Source: Arthrobacter sp. zg-Y1110 (GTDB taxonomy: Bacteria; Actinomycetota; Actinomycetes; Actinomycetales; Micrococcaceae). Taken from it: DNA of 64,000 nucleotides. The stretch is from NCBI RefSeq assembly GCF_025244865.1, contig NZ_CP104273.1:310001-374000 (forward strand), in the 5' to 3' direction. This document shows positions 1 through 7,907 of this stretch, piece after piece. Within the stretch, counting starts at the first letter, position 1, and each line of letters opens with the position of its first letter. The notes under the pieces were generated by a model. It did not search any database. It saw only the letters and a list, made by a program, of their open reading frames with translations, and had not been told where the DNA came from. The translations under genes were made by a program, and so were the position numbers.

Positions 1-657
1 GACTTCGACACCGCAGCCGAAGCGGCAGTCAGGGAAGTGCTGACCCGCCGGCGTCCCAACGACGTCGTCACCGGGGAAGAGCTGGCCAACGAGGTACCGG
101 CCAACCCCTCCGGGATCCGCTGGTCCATCGACCCTCTGGACGGCACAACGAACTTCATCCGCAACTTCCCCTACTACGCCGTCTCGGTGGCAGCGGTGGA
201 CGAGGACGGCACCTGGCTCGCCGGAGTAGTCCACGCTCCCGCACTCGGACGTGTCTATTCGGCGGCCCGCGGCCACGGAGCGTGGTTGGACGAGGGAGGA
301 CACCGCAGCCGCCTGACCGGACCGGACCCGGAACGCATCGGAAAAGTCCTGGGAACAGGATTCGCATATGACGACGCCGTACGTTCCGCGGAATTGACCG
401 CACTCCCCCGGATGGCAGAGGGCTACGCAGATGTCCGCCGCTTCGGATCGGCCGCCCTGGACCTGTGCATGGTTGCAGACGGAACCCTTGATGCCTTCTT
501 CCAGCAGGGGCTGCAGGAATACGACTACGCAGCCGGTGCACTCATAGCAGAGGAAGCCGGTGCCCCCGTCCTGCGCCCGGCCCCCGGACTGACCGGCGCC
601 GCGAAGCGGGCAGCAGTGACAGCAGCCGGCACCGAGCTGCCCCTTGCCCTCCGGTAG
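1..657 (+). CDS. inositol monophosphatase family protein (5' truncated)
   Basis: The frame is open from base 1, so the gene starts upstream of the window; about 218 residues are visible. It carries the family signatures GEE (metal ligand), DPLDGTTNF (catalytic metal-binding motif) and a late EYDYAAG, equivalent to the usual WDxAAG. Members are Mg2+-dependent, Li+-sensitive phosphatases acting on inositol phosphate, histidinol phosphate or similar small phosphates; the substrate cannot be decided here. It looks like ordinary chromosomal metabolism and has none of the repeated promoter seen further right. Confidence 0.9.
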   Translation, partial: DFDTAAEAAVREVLTRRRPNDVVTGEELANEVPANPSGIRWSIDPLDGTTNFIRNFPYYAVSVAAVDEDGTWLAGVVHAPALGRVYSAARGHGAWLDEGGHRSRLTGPDPERIGKVLGTGFAYDDAVRSAELTALPRMAEGYADVRRFGSAALDLCMVADGTLDAFFQQGLQEYDYAAGALIAEEAGAPVLRPAPGLTGAAKRAAVTAAGTELPLALR

Positions 658-687
658 CCCGGGCGCGGCAGCCCCGCGCTTCCCAGA

Positions 688-1137
688 GTGAAGCTCCTGA
701 AGGTGATCGGTTTGGTCACTGCCATCCTGACCGTAATCACCGGCTACGCGGTCCACGACCACGCTGCAGGCACCGGCGCCGAGACTGCCCGGATGACAGC
801 CATTGCCGACCTGCTTCCTGCCGACCCCGGCTGGGAACGGACGAGCGATCACCTGGGCTACAACGGATACCTCTGTGCACCAGACACAGGCTGCGCGGAG
901 ATGCAGCGGCGGTGGAACCTCGCCCAGGGCATCAGTGCCGAAGACCTGCAGTCCCGGATCGACGCCGCCGGCTGGGACATGGAGCTGGAGGGGGACTGTA
1001 TCCGGGAACCTGACGATTCCGGACAGCTGACGCTCTGCAGTGCTGAGGGAACCGTGCAGGGATACGACGTCTGGCTCAATGTCATCTCCCTGTCCTCCTA
1101 CCGGCCTGAGCCCTGGCTGGTCATGAATATCTCCTAG
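688..1137 (+). CDS. small secreted/membrane-anchored protein, tandem paralogue 1
   Basis: A 149-residue protein starting with GTG, 30 bp after the phosphatase gene. Residues 5-22 form a hydrophobic signal-anchor; the remainder is extracytoplasmic and contains four cysteines (GYLCAP, DTGCAE, GDCIRE, TLCSAE) likely to pair as disulfides. The next gene is a clear paralogue sharing the RIDAAGW, LEGDCIREP and CSAEG blocks. I do not recognise the family. Function unknown. Confidence 0.75.
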   Translation: MKLLKVIGLVTAILTVITGYAVHDHAAGTGAETARMTAIADLLPADPGWERTSDHLGYNGYLCAPDTGCAEMQRRWNLAQGISAEDLQSRIDAAGWDMELEGDCIREPDDSGQLTLCSAEGTVQGYDVWLNVISLSSYRPEPWLVMNIS

Positions 1138-1354
1138 ACCCGGGTACTTCCTCTTACTTGCCCGCATGCCCGGGCATTCGAGACGGGACTGCGGCACAAA
1201 ACTGCTCCCGGGCACGAGGCGTGACACAGGCAACTTAGCGTGTATCGTTTGGCCAGCAAGGCGTGGGGGCGCATTCGGCCGGGGCAGAAAATACCGGTTC
1301 TCGAAGGGGCTCGGCATTACGCCGCAGAATCTCCGGGAAGGACTGAGTGGCCCA

Positions 1355-1807
1355 ATGAGGCACCCCGTACTGCTTTCTGCCCTCATAGCTACTGTCTTGG
1401 CAGGCGCTGGACTTTTCTTTGTCCAGGATTGGGTATCCGGAACCCGCGAGGAAACGGTTCGGATGGCCGAAATTGCAGACCAGCTTCCGCCCGATCCGGC
1501 CTGGAAACAGAAGCCCGACACTGTGGACTACATGGGCTTCGTCTGCCGGCCATTTACCGGTTGTGCCGGGCTGCAGCGACGCTGGCAGCCAGTTCAGGGG
1601 CTGGATGCACAGAGCCTGCAGAAGCGAATAGACGCGGCCGGATGGGGATTGAAGCTCGAAGGGGACTGTATCCGCGAGCCGGAGACCTCGGGAAAAACCA
1701 CCCTTTGCAGTGCTGAAGGCCACGTCCAAGGGTACGAGGTCTGGTTGAACGTTGTTTCCGAATCCTCGTACCGGCCGGAGAGCGAACTGATCCTGAACAT
1801 TTTCTAG
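1355..1807 (+). CDS. small secreted/membrane-anchored protein, tandem paralogue 2
   Basis: A 150-residue paralogue of the gene at 688-1137, with the same plan: N-terminal hydrophobic segment (residues 3-20), four conserved cysteines, and the blocks RIDAAGW, LEGDCIREPE and CSAEGHVQGYEVWLNVV. ATG was chosen because it directly precedes the hydrophobic segment; the Shine-Dalgarno-like GGAAGGA lies rather far upstream. The 217 bp between the two paralogues hold a 12-bp palindrome (1166-1177) and otherwise nothing I can interpret. Confidence 0.75.
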   Translation: MRHPVLLSALIATVLAGAGLFFVQDWVSGTREETVRMAEIADQLPPDPAWKQKPDTVDYMGFVCRPFTGCAGLQRRWQPVQGLDAQSLQKRIDAAGWGLKLEGDCIREPETSGKTTLCSAEGHVQGYEVWLNVVSESSYRPESELILNIF

Positions 1808-1885
1808 TTTCTCGGCTGCGCATCGCGGGTGTTCAAGCCCGCCCATCCAGACCTAGCTACACCACATCAATTAACGGGGGGACCG

Positions 1886-4324
1886 TTGCATCACATATTA
1901 GAACGCGTTTCGGGGGTGGCTGCCGTACTGCTCTTGGCAGCATCTGCTGGGATGTTAGCGCTACCGGGTGCCCAGGCGGCGCCGGACAGCTACCACCCGG
2001 TCTACACCGAGGAGTGCAAGCTGGTTGAAGCTGTTTTCGCCCGCGGCTCGGGGCAGCGCAGGGAAATAGATGGGAAGGACCCGTCCAAAGGGGTCTCAGA
2101 CAGCAGAGAAGCGATCAAATTCGAAGAGAAGCTTAGGACGGCAGTCGATGGTGCCGGTTACGATCTGAACTATTACGAACTAGGCTCCGATTCTTTGGAC
2201 AAGCACCGGTTCCCCGCCGTAGCGGTCAAAGGGGGTCTGGAAGGCTATGTGAACCTCGCCGGTGCGGCTGTCAGTTCAGGAGCCGCTAATGACTACGGAA
2301 AAAGCGTTGACGAGGGTCGAGACGAGCTGGACTCGTACCTGACCAAGCGTGCAGACAAATGCAAGGATTCCGTATTTGTCTTAGGAGGTTTCTCCCAGGG
2401 CGCCCAGGTGGTCGGGGAGGCATATGTGGAGAAGCTTGATCCTTCAATACGGGACCGCATTGTGTACAACGCATTGTTCGGGGATCCGAAGCTTTATCTG
2501 CCCGAGGGGCAGCTCGACACAGGCAATCCGTTGAACCCGTTCGACGATTACACTCCTATGTGCGCAGGCGAACCAGCGTCCGAATGGCGGTTCGATGTGC
2601 CGGACTGCACGCTTGACGGGGGCTCACTTAGATCGCGCGTCCCTTATCTGCCGGAGGGATTCACGGATACAACCGGTCTCTGGTGTAACGATATTGACTT
2701 TGTTTGCGGGTCTTCCGTAAACCCATTTGGAAGCAACGAGGGACACCGATATGACGGCGTTGATATGGATGCCGCTGTCGTCGAGATAATGTCTCGGGTG
2801 AAGAAGCGCCTGCCTCCCATAGAGCAGCCTCCCTCCGATACCTCCCCAGCTCCTGGTACCCCACCGATCGGAGTAGGGACAACCGGGCTGGACATGGTGT
2901 TCGTCATCGACAGCACCGGGTCCATGGGCGAAGACATTGATGCTGCCAAGGAAACTGTGGCGAATATGTCAGCGTGGGTGGAGAAGATGCGGGGCAGGGT
3001 TGCCCTGGTTGAATACCGAGATGAAGGCGATGAGTTCACGGCACGCGTACTCAGCGGACTGCAAGACAACACCGTGGATCTGAAGCTCAAGCTGGAAGCT
3101 GTGACGGTAGACGGTGGCGGCGACGAACCCGAGGCCCTCCTGCACGGCCTCATGACTGCTCTAAACGGCCTGGAATGGCGGGACGGCGCCACCAAGGCGG
3201 CAGTGGTCCTGACCGACGCCGGGTTCCACTCCCCGGATATGGTCGACGGCACTACTCTGGATCAGGTTGCCCGCCGGGCCCTGGAGATCGACCCCGTCAA
3301 TGTTTACCCCGTTGTGGATTCCTGGAACGCCGAGGAATATGCGGAGCTGGCGGCCGCCACCACGGGTCAAGTCATTATCAACGAGGGCGACACGGCGGCA
3401 GCACTGGAAGAGGCCCTCTCCCGTATCGAGACCCGCCCGGTGGCACTTCTGCCCCTGGTGGACTATTACATCCCGGCAGGAGGCACGGTCACCTTCGATG
3501 CCTCGAAGTCGCACTCCAACGGGGATGCAACTATCACTGCCTACGATTGGGACTTCGACGGAGACGGCACTTTTGACTCCTCCACCGCCACCCCTGTCCA
3601 AACCCACATCTACACAGATGCCGCAGACGAAGTGATGCAGGTCCGGGTTACTGACTCGAATGGACAGGTTGCCAACATGTCGGCGTTCGTCCACGTTGGC
3701 ACCGTCATCCCCGGGTCTGACCTGCCGGCGGCACCGACCGTTACCGGTACGGACGCGGAAGACGGAACCATTGCGACCCTGAGCTGGACGCCCGGCGACG
3801 CCCTGGCTGACACTTGGGCAGTCACGGTCAATGGGACGCCCATAGCCCGAATGGAAGGTGCAGCCCGTACTGTCACGGTCACTGATCTGGAGCGGGACGA
3901 ACCCGTTGTTCTTGGGGTCGCCGGCATTTCTGCAGACGGGTCCATCGGGGACTACGGCACCGTTGAGCTGCCCGCAGTTGCAGCTGAACCCACCCCTGTC
4001 CCGACGCCCACGGAGACGTCCGACCCGACGCCGAGCGACACGCCTTCGGTGGATCCGTCGCCTAGTGATACACCTTCGACCGGGCCGTCACCGTCATCCG
4101 ATCCGTCGGAAACGACGCCGGGTGAACCGTCACCGGGTGCGGACGCGACTCCGTCACCGACCGTACTCCCGGCTGGAGACACCAAGACACCGACCTCCGG
4201 AGAATCCGGCGGGTTCCTGGCCTCCACCGGAGCCAGGATCACCGGTGTCCTGCTCCTGGGTGCAGGCTCTCTCGCCGCCGGCATCGCGCTTGTGGCAGCC
4301 AGGCGCCGGAGAACTGCGGAATAA
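1886..4324 (+). CDS. cell-wall-anchored cutinase-like / VWA / PKD multidomain protein
   Basis: About 812 residues. TTG at 1886 is preferred because it follows a G-rich Shine-Dalgarno and puts the signal peptide (ending near AQAA) at the N terminus; an in-frame GTG at 1829 is the alternative. Domain order: cutinase-like serine esterase with nucleophile motif GGFSQG near residue 169 and paired cysteines; von Willebrand A domain with MIDAS-like DSTGS near residue 342; PKD domain around 525-600 (YDWDFDGDG); fibronectin-like segment; Pro/Ser/Thr-rich stalk; LASTG sorting signal, hydrophobic stretch and basic tail. LAxTG is the class E sortase signal of actinobacteria. Likely a surface enzyme-adhesin; the substrate is unknown. 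The first third is visibly lower in GC than its neighbours. Confidence 0.85.
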   Translation: MHHILERVSGVAAVLLLAASAGMLALPGAQAAPDSYHPVYTEECKLVEAVFARGSGQRREIDGKDPSKGVSDSREAIKFEEKLRTAVDGAGYDLNYYELGSDSLDKHRFPAVAVKGGLEGYVNLAGAAVSSGAANDYGKSVDEGRDELDSYLTKRADKCKDSVFVLGGFSQGAQVVGEAYVEKLDPSIRDRIVYNALFGDPKLYLPEGQLDTGNPLNPFDDYTPMCAGEPASEWRFDVPDCTLDGGSLRSRVPYLPEGFTDTTGLWCNDIDFVCGSSVNPFGSNEGHRYDGVDMDAAVVEIMSRVKKRLPPIEQPPSDTSPAPGTPPIGVGTTGLDMVFVIDSTGSMGEDIDAAKETVANMSAWVEKMRGRVALVEYRDEGDEFTARVLSGLQDNTVDLKLKLEAVTVDGGGDEPEALLHGLMTALNGLEWRDGATKAAVVLTDAGFHSPDMVDGTTLDQVARRALEIDPVNVYPVVDSWNAEEYAELAAATTGQVIINEGDTAAALEEALSRIETRPVALLPLVDYYIPAGGTVTFDASKSHSNGDATITAYDWDFDGDGTFDSSTATPVQTHIYTDAADEVMQVRVTDSNGQVANMSAFVHVGTVIPGSDLPAAPTVTGTDAEDGTIATLSWTPGDALADTWAVTVNGTPIARMEGAARTVTVTDLERDEPVVLGVAGISADGSIGDYGTVELPAVAAEPTPVPTPTETSDPTPSDTPSVDPSPSDTPSTGPSPSSDPSETTPGEPSPGADATPSPTVLPAGDTKTPTSGESGGFLASTGARITGVLLLGAGSLAAGIALVAARRRRTAE

Positions 4325-4339
4325 CCTGAGCTGAAAGCA

Positions 4340-4372
4340 CAGAGGGGAGTGGCCGCTGGCCGCTCCCCTCTG
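4340..4372 (+). terminator. intrinsic terminator-like hairpin
   Basis: A near-perfect stem of about 15 bp with a 3-nt loop lies just after the surface-protein stop codon. It separates the left segment from the first copy of the repeated promoter at 4402. Confidence 0.6.
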
Positions 4373-4401
4373 TCGTGAGGGTACGTCGCATGCGCATACC
4401 C

Positions 4402-4433
4402 GGGGACACCCCGGGTGCCGTCCGCACACATAG
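4402..4433 (+). promoter_or_regulatory. repeat promoter, leadered; first copy in window
   Basis: -35-like GGGGACAC, 12 nt, then CCGCACACATAG. The ATG at 4468 lies 34 nt downstream behind a GAAGGA Shine-Dalgarno. No copy exists to the left of this one. Confidence 0.75.
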
Positions 4434-4467
4434 CGTGCAGCAACCCCGACACGCTGAAGGAACCTCC

Positions 4468-4704
4468 ATGAACAGATCCATGCCCAGCAGCGGCACCAGC
4501 CCGCACCTGGCCAACCTCAAGCGGCTGGATGAGCGTGCCCTGCGTAGGGTCGCTAAACTGACCCTCAGCACTCCCGGCGGCCGGCGGCGGAAGAAGGCCA
4601 TCCTCTCCGCCGAACTCCCCCGGTACCGTGAGCTGATCCGCCTCGTTGCCGTTGACCTGGCTGCGGGGGCCCGCTCAAAGACCCGCCCCCGTCCGCACAC
4701 ATAA
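4468..4704 (+). CDS. small basic protein of unknown function
   Basis: 78 residues, strongly basic (Arg/Lys-rich LKRLDERALRRVAKL and GGRRRKKA stretches), predicted helical and soluble; it might bind nucleic acid. ATG follows GAAGGA. Its TAA stop codon is part of the -10-like element of the next gene (CACACATAA), so the two genes are separated by only 5 nt. Confidence 0.65.
   Translation: MNRSMPSSGTSPHLANLKRLDERALRRVAKLTLSTPGGRRRKKAILSAELPRYRELIRLVAVDLAAGARSKTRPRPHT
4673..4704 (+). promoter_or_regulatory. repeat promoter, leaderless, inside upstream gene
   Basis: CCGCACACATAA at 4693-4704 with exactly 5 nt to ATG 4710. The -35 position reads GCTCAAAG, a poor match, probably constrained by the overlapping coding sequence. 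Confidence 0.6.
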
Positions 4705-4709
4705 GGAAT

Positions 4710-5114
4710 ATGGAAACTACTTTCTGGGCCGCCCTGCACGGAACTCCTGCAGGACTGGGCATCGCCTTGGTCTCCCTCACGCTCCAGCTCGGCTTCCTCA
4801 TGGCCAATACCCGCAGGATTACGGCGGTGAAAGGCACCCGGCAGAGGTACATAGCCGCAACCTGGGCAACGTCGCTTGCAGGCCCTTCCCTGCTGGCTGC
4901 AGCGGTGGACACGGTCATGGATTTCTTCGCCGGCGACTGGTTCGGCGTCGTGGTCGGCATGCTGGTGCTCTTTGTGGTCGCCCTGAACTGGCGCCAGCTG
5001 CGGAATGCCGATGACGACAACTGGTGGAAGGGCCGCGGCACCAAGATCGGCAGGTACGTCCGCTCACTCCTGACCGCCCCTCCGCAGGTGCGCGCAGCAG
5101 GATCAAACGCCTGA
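4710..5114 (+). CDS. membrane protein of unknown function
   Basis: 134 residues with three hydrophobic segments (about 13-33, 50-70, 76-94) and a basic cytoplasmic tail. The start is fixed by the promoter spacing: ATG sits 5 nt after the 12-mer and no Shine-Dalgarno is present, so the mRNA is inferred to be leaderless. Family not recognised. Confidence 0.7.
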   Translation: METTFWAALHGTPAGLGIALVSLTLQLGFLMANTRRITAVKGTRQRYIAATWATSLAGPSLLAAAVDTVMDFFAGDWFGVVVGMLVLFVVALNWRQLRNADDDNWWKGRGTKIGRYVRSLLTAPPQVRAAGSNA

Positions 5115-5209
5115 GAAGCATCCCCCGGCCTGGGACGTCGAAGTACCCCCGGGCAGGCCTGACCGTTCACGGGCGATGAAGCCCGACAGCAAAAAGGAGC
5201 AAGACAGTA

Positions 5210-5893
5210 GTGAATGAAACACAGGACGCATCCCCGGATGCGGTCCAGGACTCCCCGGGGTCGTACCTCCCTCTCCACGACAGGATGGACGGCACCTTCC
5301 TGCACCCCACGCCGTTCAAGACGGCGGAAAAGTGCATCCGGTTCTGGTCAACTGTTGAAATACCGGACGTCATTGTCGACCAGGTTGCCGTTGCCTACGC
5401 GCAGGTGAAGTCCGACGAGGTTGATACCCGGATGGACGAGGTAATGCTGGAATGGCAGCGGCAGTGGTTTGCGGCCAACCCCCAGCCCAAGGACAAGCAC
5501 ATCCCCGCGTGGGACGCGAAGTACCAGAGCGAGCGGGAGGCGTACCGGCTGAAAGTGCTTCCCGGCGTTGAGGCTGAGCGCCCCCAGGGCATCGGCGAGT
5601 ACGACGCCACGCAGCTGATCCGTGCGGCCCAGATGTGGTACCACTCGCCCAACTATGTCAGGTTCCCGGCCGAGGACGAGATCGTCAGAAACTTCCAGAT
5701 CGAGCTCCACGGCGGCCTCATGACCGTCGAAGAAATCGAGAATCTGTACGGCCTGGAGCGCGTCCATCACGCGATGACGCGCATCATCCCTGACTTCTCC
5801 ACCGACCGCATCGTCTCTACTCTCGAGCTGGTGGTCCACGCCGTCACGGATGTTGAGAAGCAGATCATCACGATGCAGGCGGCCGGGTACTGA
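5210..5893 (+). CDS. hypothetical protein, 227 aa
   Basis: GTG start behind a strong AAAAAGGAG Shine-Dalgarno. The protein is soluble and acidic, with a Trp-rich middle (WQRQWFAANPQPKD) and no motif I recognise. It is one of the few units without a CCGCACACATAG promoter; the 95 bp upstream show no clear alternative. It ends at a strong terminator. Confidence 0.75.
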   Translation: MNETQDASPDAVQDSPGSYLPLHDRMDGTFLHPTPFKTAEKCIRFWSTVEIPDVIVDQVAVAYAQVKSDEVDTRMDEVMLEWQRQWFAANPQPKDKHIPAWDAKYQSEREAYRLKVLPGVEAERPQGIGEYDATQLIRAAQMWYHSPNYVRFPAEDEIVRNFQIELHGGLMTVEEIENLYGLERVHHAMTRIIPDFSTDRIVSTLELVVHAVTDVEKQIITMQAAGY

Positions 5894-5907
5894 CCCTGTG
5901 ACGAAGG

Positions 5908-5941
5908 CAGAAGGTCCGCATCTTCGGGTGCGGACCTTCTG
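5908..5941 (+). terminator. intrinsic terminator
   Basis: Perfect 13-bp stem (CAGAAGGTCCGCA and its complement) with an 8-nt loop, immediately after the gene ending at 5893. Confidence 0.8.
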
Positions 5942-5954
5942 TTGTTCCAGGGCG

Positions 5955-5986
5955 GGTGAGAGTTCCGCCGGTGTCCGCACACATAG
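5955..5986 (+). promoter_or_regulatory. repeat promoter, leaderless, consensus copy
   Basis: GGTGAGAG, 12 nt, CCGCACACATAG, 5 nt, ATG 5992: a perfect match to the window consensus. Confidence 0.85.
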
Positions 5987-5991
5987 TGGGC

Positions 5992-6582
5992 ATGAACAAC
6001 GTCTACTACTGGTCCGACCCCCATTTCGGGCACAGCTTTGTCGCCGGGCTGCGCGGATTCAGTAGCGTTGACGACCATGACAACCACCTGATCAACGCCT
6101 GGAACAGCCGCGTCACCAAGCGCGACAGCATCTGGGTCCTCGGCGACCTCGCTGCAGCATCCCCCTCGCGGGCACTCGAAATCATCCGGCACCTGCCCGG
6201 AACCAAACACCTCGTCTTCGGCAACCACGACGTCGGGCACCCCGGGCGGCGCAACGCACACCGTCACCACAGGCAGTACCTGGACGTGTTCGACACAGTG
6301 CAGTCGGCTGCCAGCCGCACCATCGGCGGCCGCCCCGTCATGCTCTCCCATTTCCCCTACGACGGGGACAGCCACTCCGAATACGACCGGCACACCCAGT
6401 GGCGCCTGCGCGACGAAGGCGGCTGGCTCCTCCACGGGCACGTCCACAACGAATTCGATGTCCGCGGCACCCAGATCAACGTCGGCGTCGACAAATGGAT
6501 GGACGGTCCCGCACCTGAAGCCGACATCCTGGCCCTCATCGAGCAGCAGGAATCGGCCGGCTACGGAAAGGCTGCGTCATGA
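5992..6582 (+). CDS. calcineurin-like metallophosphoesterase
   Basis: 196 residues with the complete metallophosphoesterase signature set: DPHFGH near the N terminus, GDLA, GNHD, and the C-terminal SHFP and HGHVH metal ligands. Small phage- and plasmid-borne members of this family hydrolyse phosphomonoesters or phosphodiesters using two divalent metals. Leaderless start fixed by the promoter. The stop overlaps the next ATG (ATGA), so the following gene is translationally coupled. Confidence 0.9.
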   Translation: MNNVYYWSDPHFGHSFVAGLRGFSSVDDHDNHLINAWNSRVTKRDSIWVLGDLAAASPSRALEIIRHLPGTKHLVFGNHDVGHPGRRNAHRHHRQYLDVFDTVQSAASRTIGGRPVMLSHFPYDGDSHSEYDRHTQWRLRDEGGWLLHGHVHNEFDVRGTQINVGVDKWMDGPAPEADILALIEQQESAGYGKAAS

Positions 6583-6965
6583 TCCCCGGCCTGCTTCTTC
6601 CCGCCGGCCGTGACCGGACCCGGAACCGCGGAGGCCGCGGCTACCACCGTACCCGGCCGCAGCCGTTGGAACCGGTGTCCTTCACGATCAACGGCCACCG
6701 CTTTGAAACCTCCGGACGGGATCTCTGGGTAACCCCGGCCGGCCGCCGCCGGGCCGACCGTATCAAGGTCACCCGCTCCACCGTCTCCAGTTCCGCCCGT
6801 GCGGGCTACCCGTCAGCCCTTGTGTGGCCGCGCCTGGACATCCGGCGCAGCCTCGAGGACCTGAAGGAAACAGCCCGCTTCTGGATTTCCTGGAGCAGCA
6901 CCGAAGATTACGCCCGTTTCCCCGAAGTGGGACTTGACCAGTGGCTTCGCCGCCTCGAAGCCTGA
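6579..6965 (+). CDS. hypothetical basic protein, 128 aa
   Basis: Starts in an ATGA overlap with the phosphoesterase gene and ends in a TGATG overlap with the next, so it is the middle cistron of a three-gene operon. Very arginine-rich (GGRGYHRTRP, AGRRRADRIKVTR), predicted cytoplasmic. No recognised domain; nucleic-acid binding is a guess from charge. Confidence 0.7.
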   Translation: MIPGLLLPAGRDRTRNRGGRGYHRTRPQPLEPVSFTINGHRFETSGRDLWVTPAGRRRADRIKVTRSTVSSSARAGYPSALVWPRLDIRRSLEDLKETARFWISWSSTEDYARFPEVGLDQWLRRLEA

Positions 6966-7753
6966 TGAAAGACAACAGCACAATGCCACTGAATGAACTT
7001 CCCGACAATGACGCATGGATCGCCCGCTTCAAGGCCTTCAAGGCCTGGGTGGATGACAACGGCCGCCTGCCCGAGAACGACCCTGAAGGCGGACCGGAGG
7101 ACACACTGCGCACCTGGCTCGACCGCCAGCGCACCGCCATCCTGAATGAAGACCTGAGCCCCAACCTTGAAGGCATCCTCCGCTCGGTCCACGGCGCCGT
7201 ACCCCGCGTGCCCCGGAAGAAGGCTGCCCCGGTCACCGATGTCTTCCCCGCAGGCAACGGCCGGCTGGACAACCTGGAGCTGTTCTACAAGCGCCACGGC
7301 CGCCTGCCCCGCTACTCCGGCACCGCTCCCGGCGAGAAGATCATGTACAAGTACCTCAACGCCACCGTGCGGGTCCGCTACCGCCGGGACGAGCTGGAGC
7401 CCGAGGCTCTTGAGCGCCTGAACAAGATCCCGGGGGTCTTCACGCCCCGGAAGTTCACCCGCCGTGACGGCACTGCGGACACACCGAAGGAACCCACTGC
7501 AAGGGCCCTTCGCATGAAGGCCGTTGACACCCGCATGGCCGACCTTGTCGAGTTCTGCACGAAGCACTCCCGCATTCCCAGCGGCTACGGTCCGGGCCAG
7601 GAGCCTTCGCTGTACAACTACCTGCGCCGTGTTGTCCGGCCCGCCTACAAGGCCGGAACACTCGACGAAGTGACCGTCAAGCGCCTCTCGGCCGTGGAAG
7701 GCGTCCTGGTTCCCAAGAGCCAGCCGAACAAGGCACAGAAGGAAGCAGCGTAG
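6965..7753 (+). CDS. helicase-associated (HA) domain repeat protein
   Basis: 262 residues made of three copies of a helical unit of the form W/F-x-hydrophobic-F-x-NGRLP ... L-x-x-W/YL ... R ... L, at about 10-75, 95-150 and 185-245. This matches the helicase-associated domain normally found in arrays at the C terminus of large actinobacterial helicases, but no helicase motifs are present. Two further genes here (30738 and 33862) share the architecture. The ATG at 6965 overlaps the previous stop; ATG 6983 is an alternative. Confidence 0.75.
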   Translation: MKDNSTMPLNELPDNDAWIARFKAFKAWVDDNGRLPENDPEGGPEDTLRTWLDRQRTAILNEDLSPNLEGILRSVHGAVPRVPRKKAAPVTDVFPAGNGRLDNLELFYKRHGRLPRYSGTAPGEKIMYKYLNATVRVRYRRDELEPEALERLNKIPGVFTPRKFTRRDGTADTPKEPTARALRMKAVDTRMADLVEFCTKHSRIPSGYGPGQEPSLYNYLRRVVRPAYKAGTLDEVTVKRLSAVEGVLVPKSQPNKAQKEAA

Positions 7754-7803
7754 GTCCGCGCCGGTAAACTCGGTCAGGGACTGGCCGGCTGCAGGAACGG
7801 CTG

Positions 7804-7841
7804 AAAACCACCTCGGAGTCCACGGATTCCGGGGTGGTTTT
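7804..7841 (+). terminator. intrinsic terminator
   Basis: 9-bp stem AAAACCACC/GGTGGTTTT, extended imperfectly inward and ending in a T-run, between the HA-domain gene and the ligase promoter. Confidence 0.75.
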
Positions 7842-7873
7842 GTCGCTCGAAACCCCTCCTGCCGCACACATAG
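7842..7873 (+). promoter_or_regulatory. repeat promoter, leadered
   Basis: CCGCACACATAG at 7862-7873; the -35 position (GTCGCTCG) is a weak match. A 34-nt leader with AAAGGA precedes ATG 7908. Confidence 0.65.
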
Positions 7874-7907
7874 AAGGTGAACGCACACCTTCGATAAAGG
7901 ACCGAAA

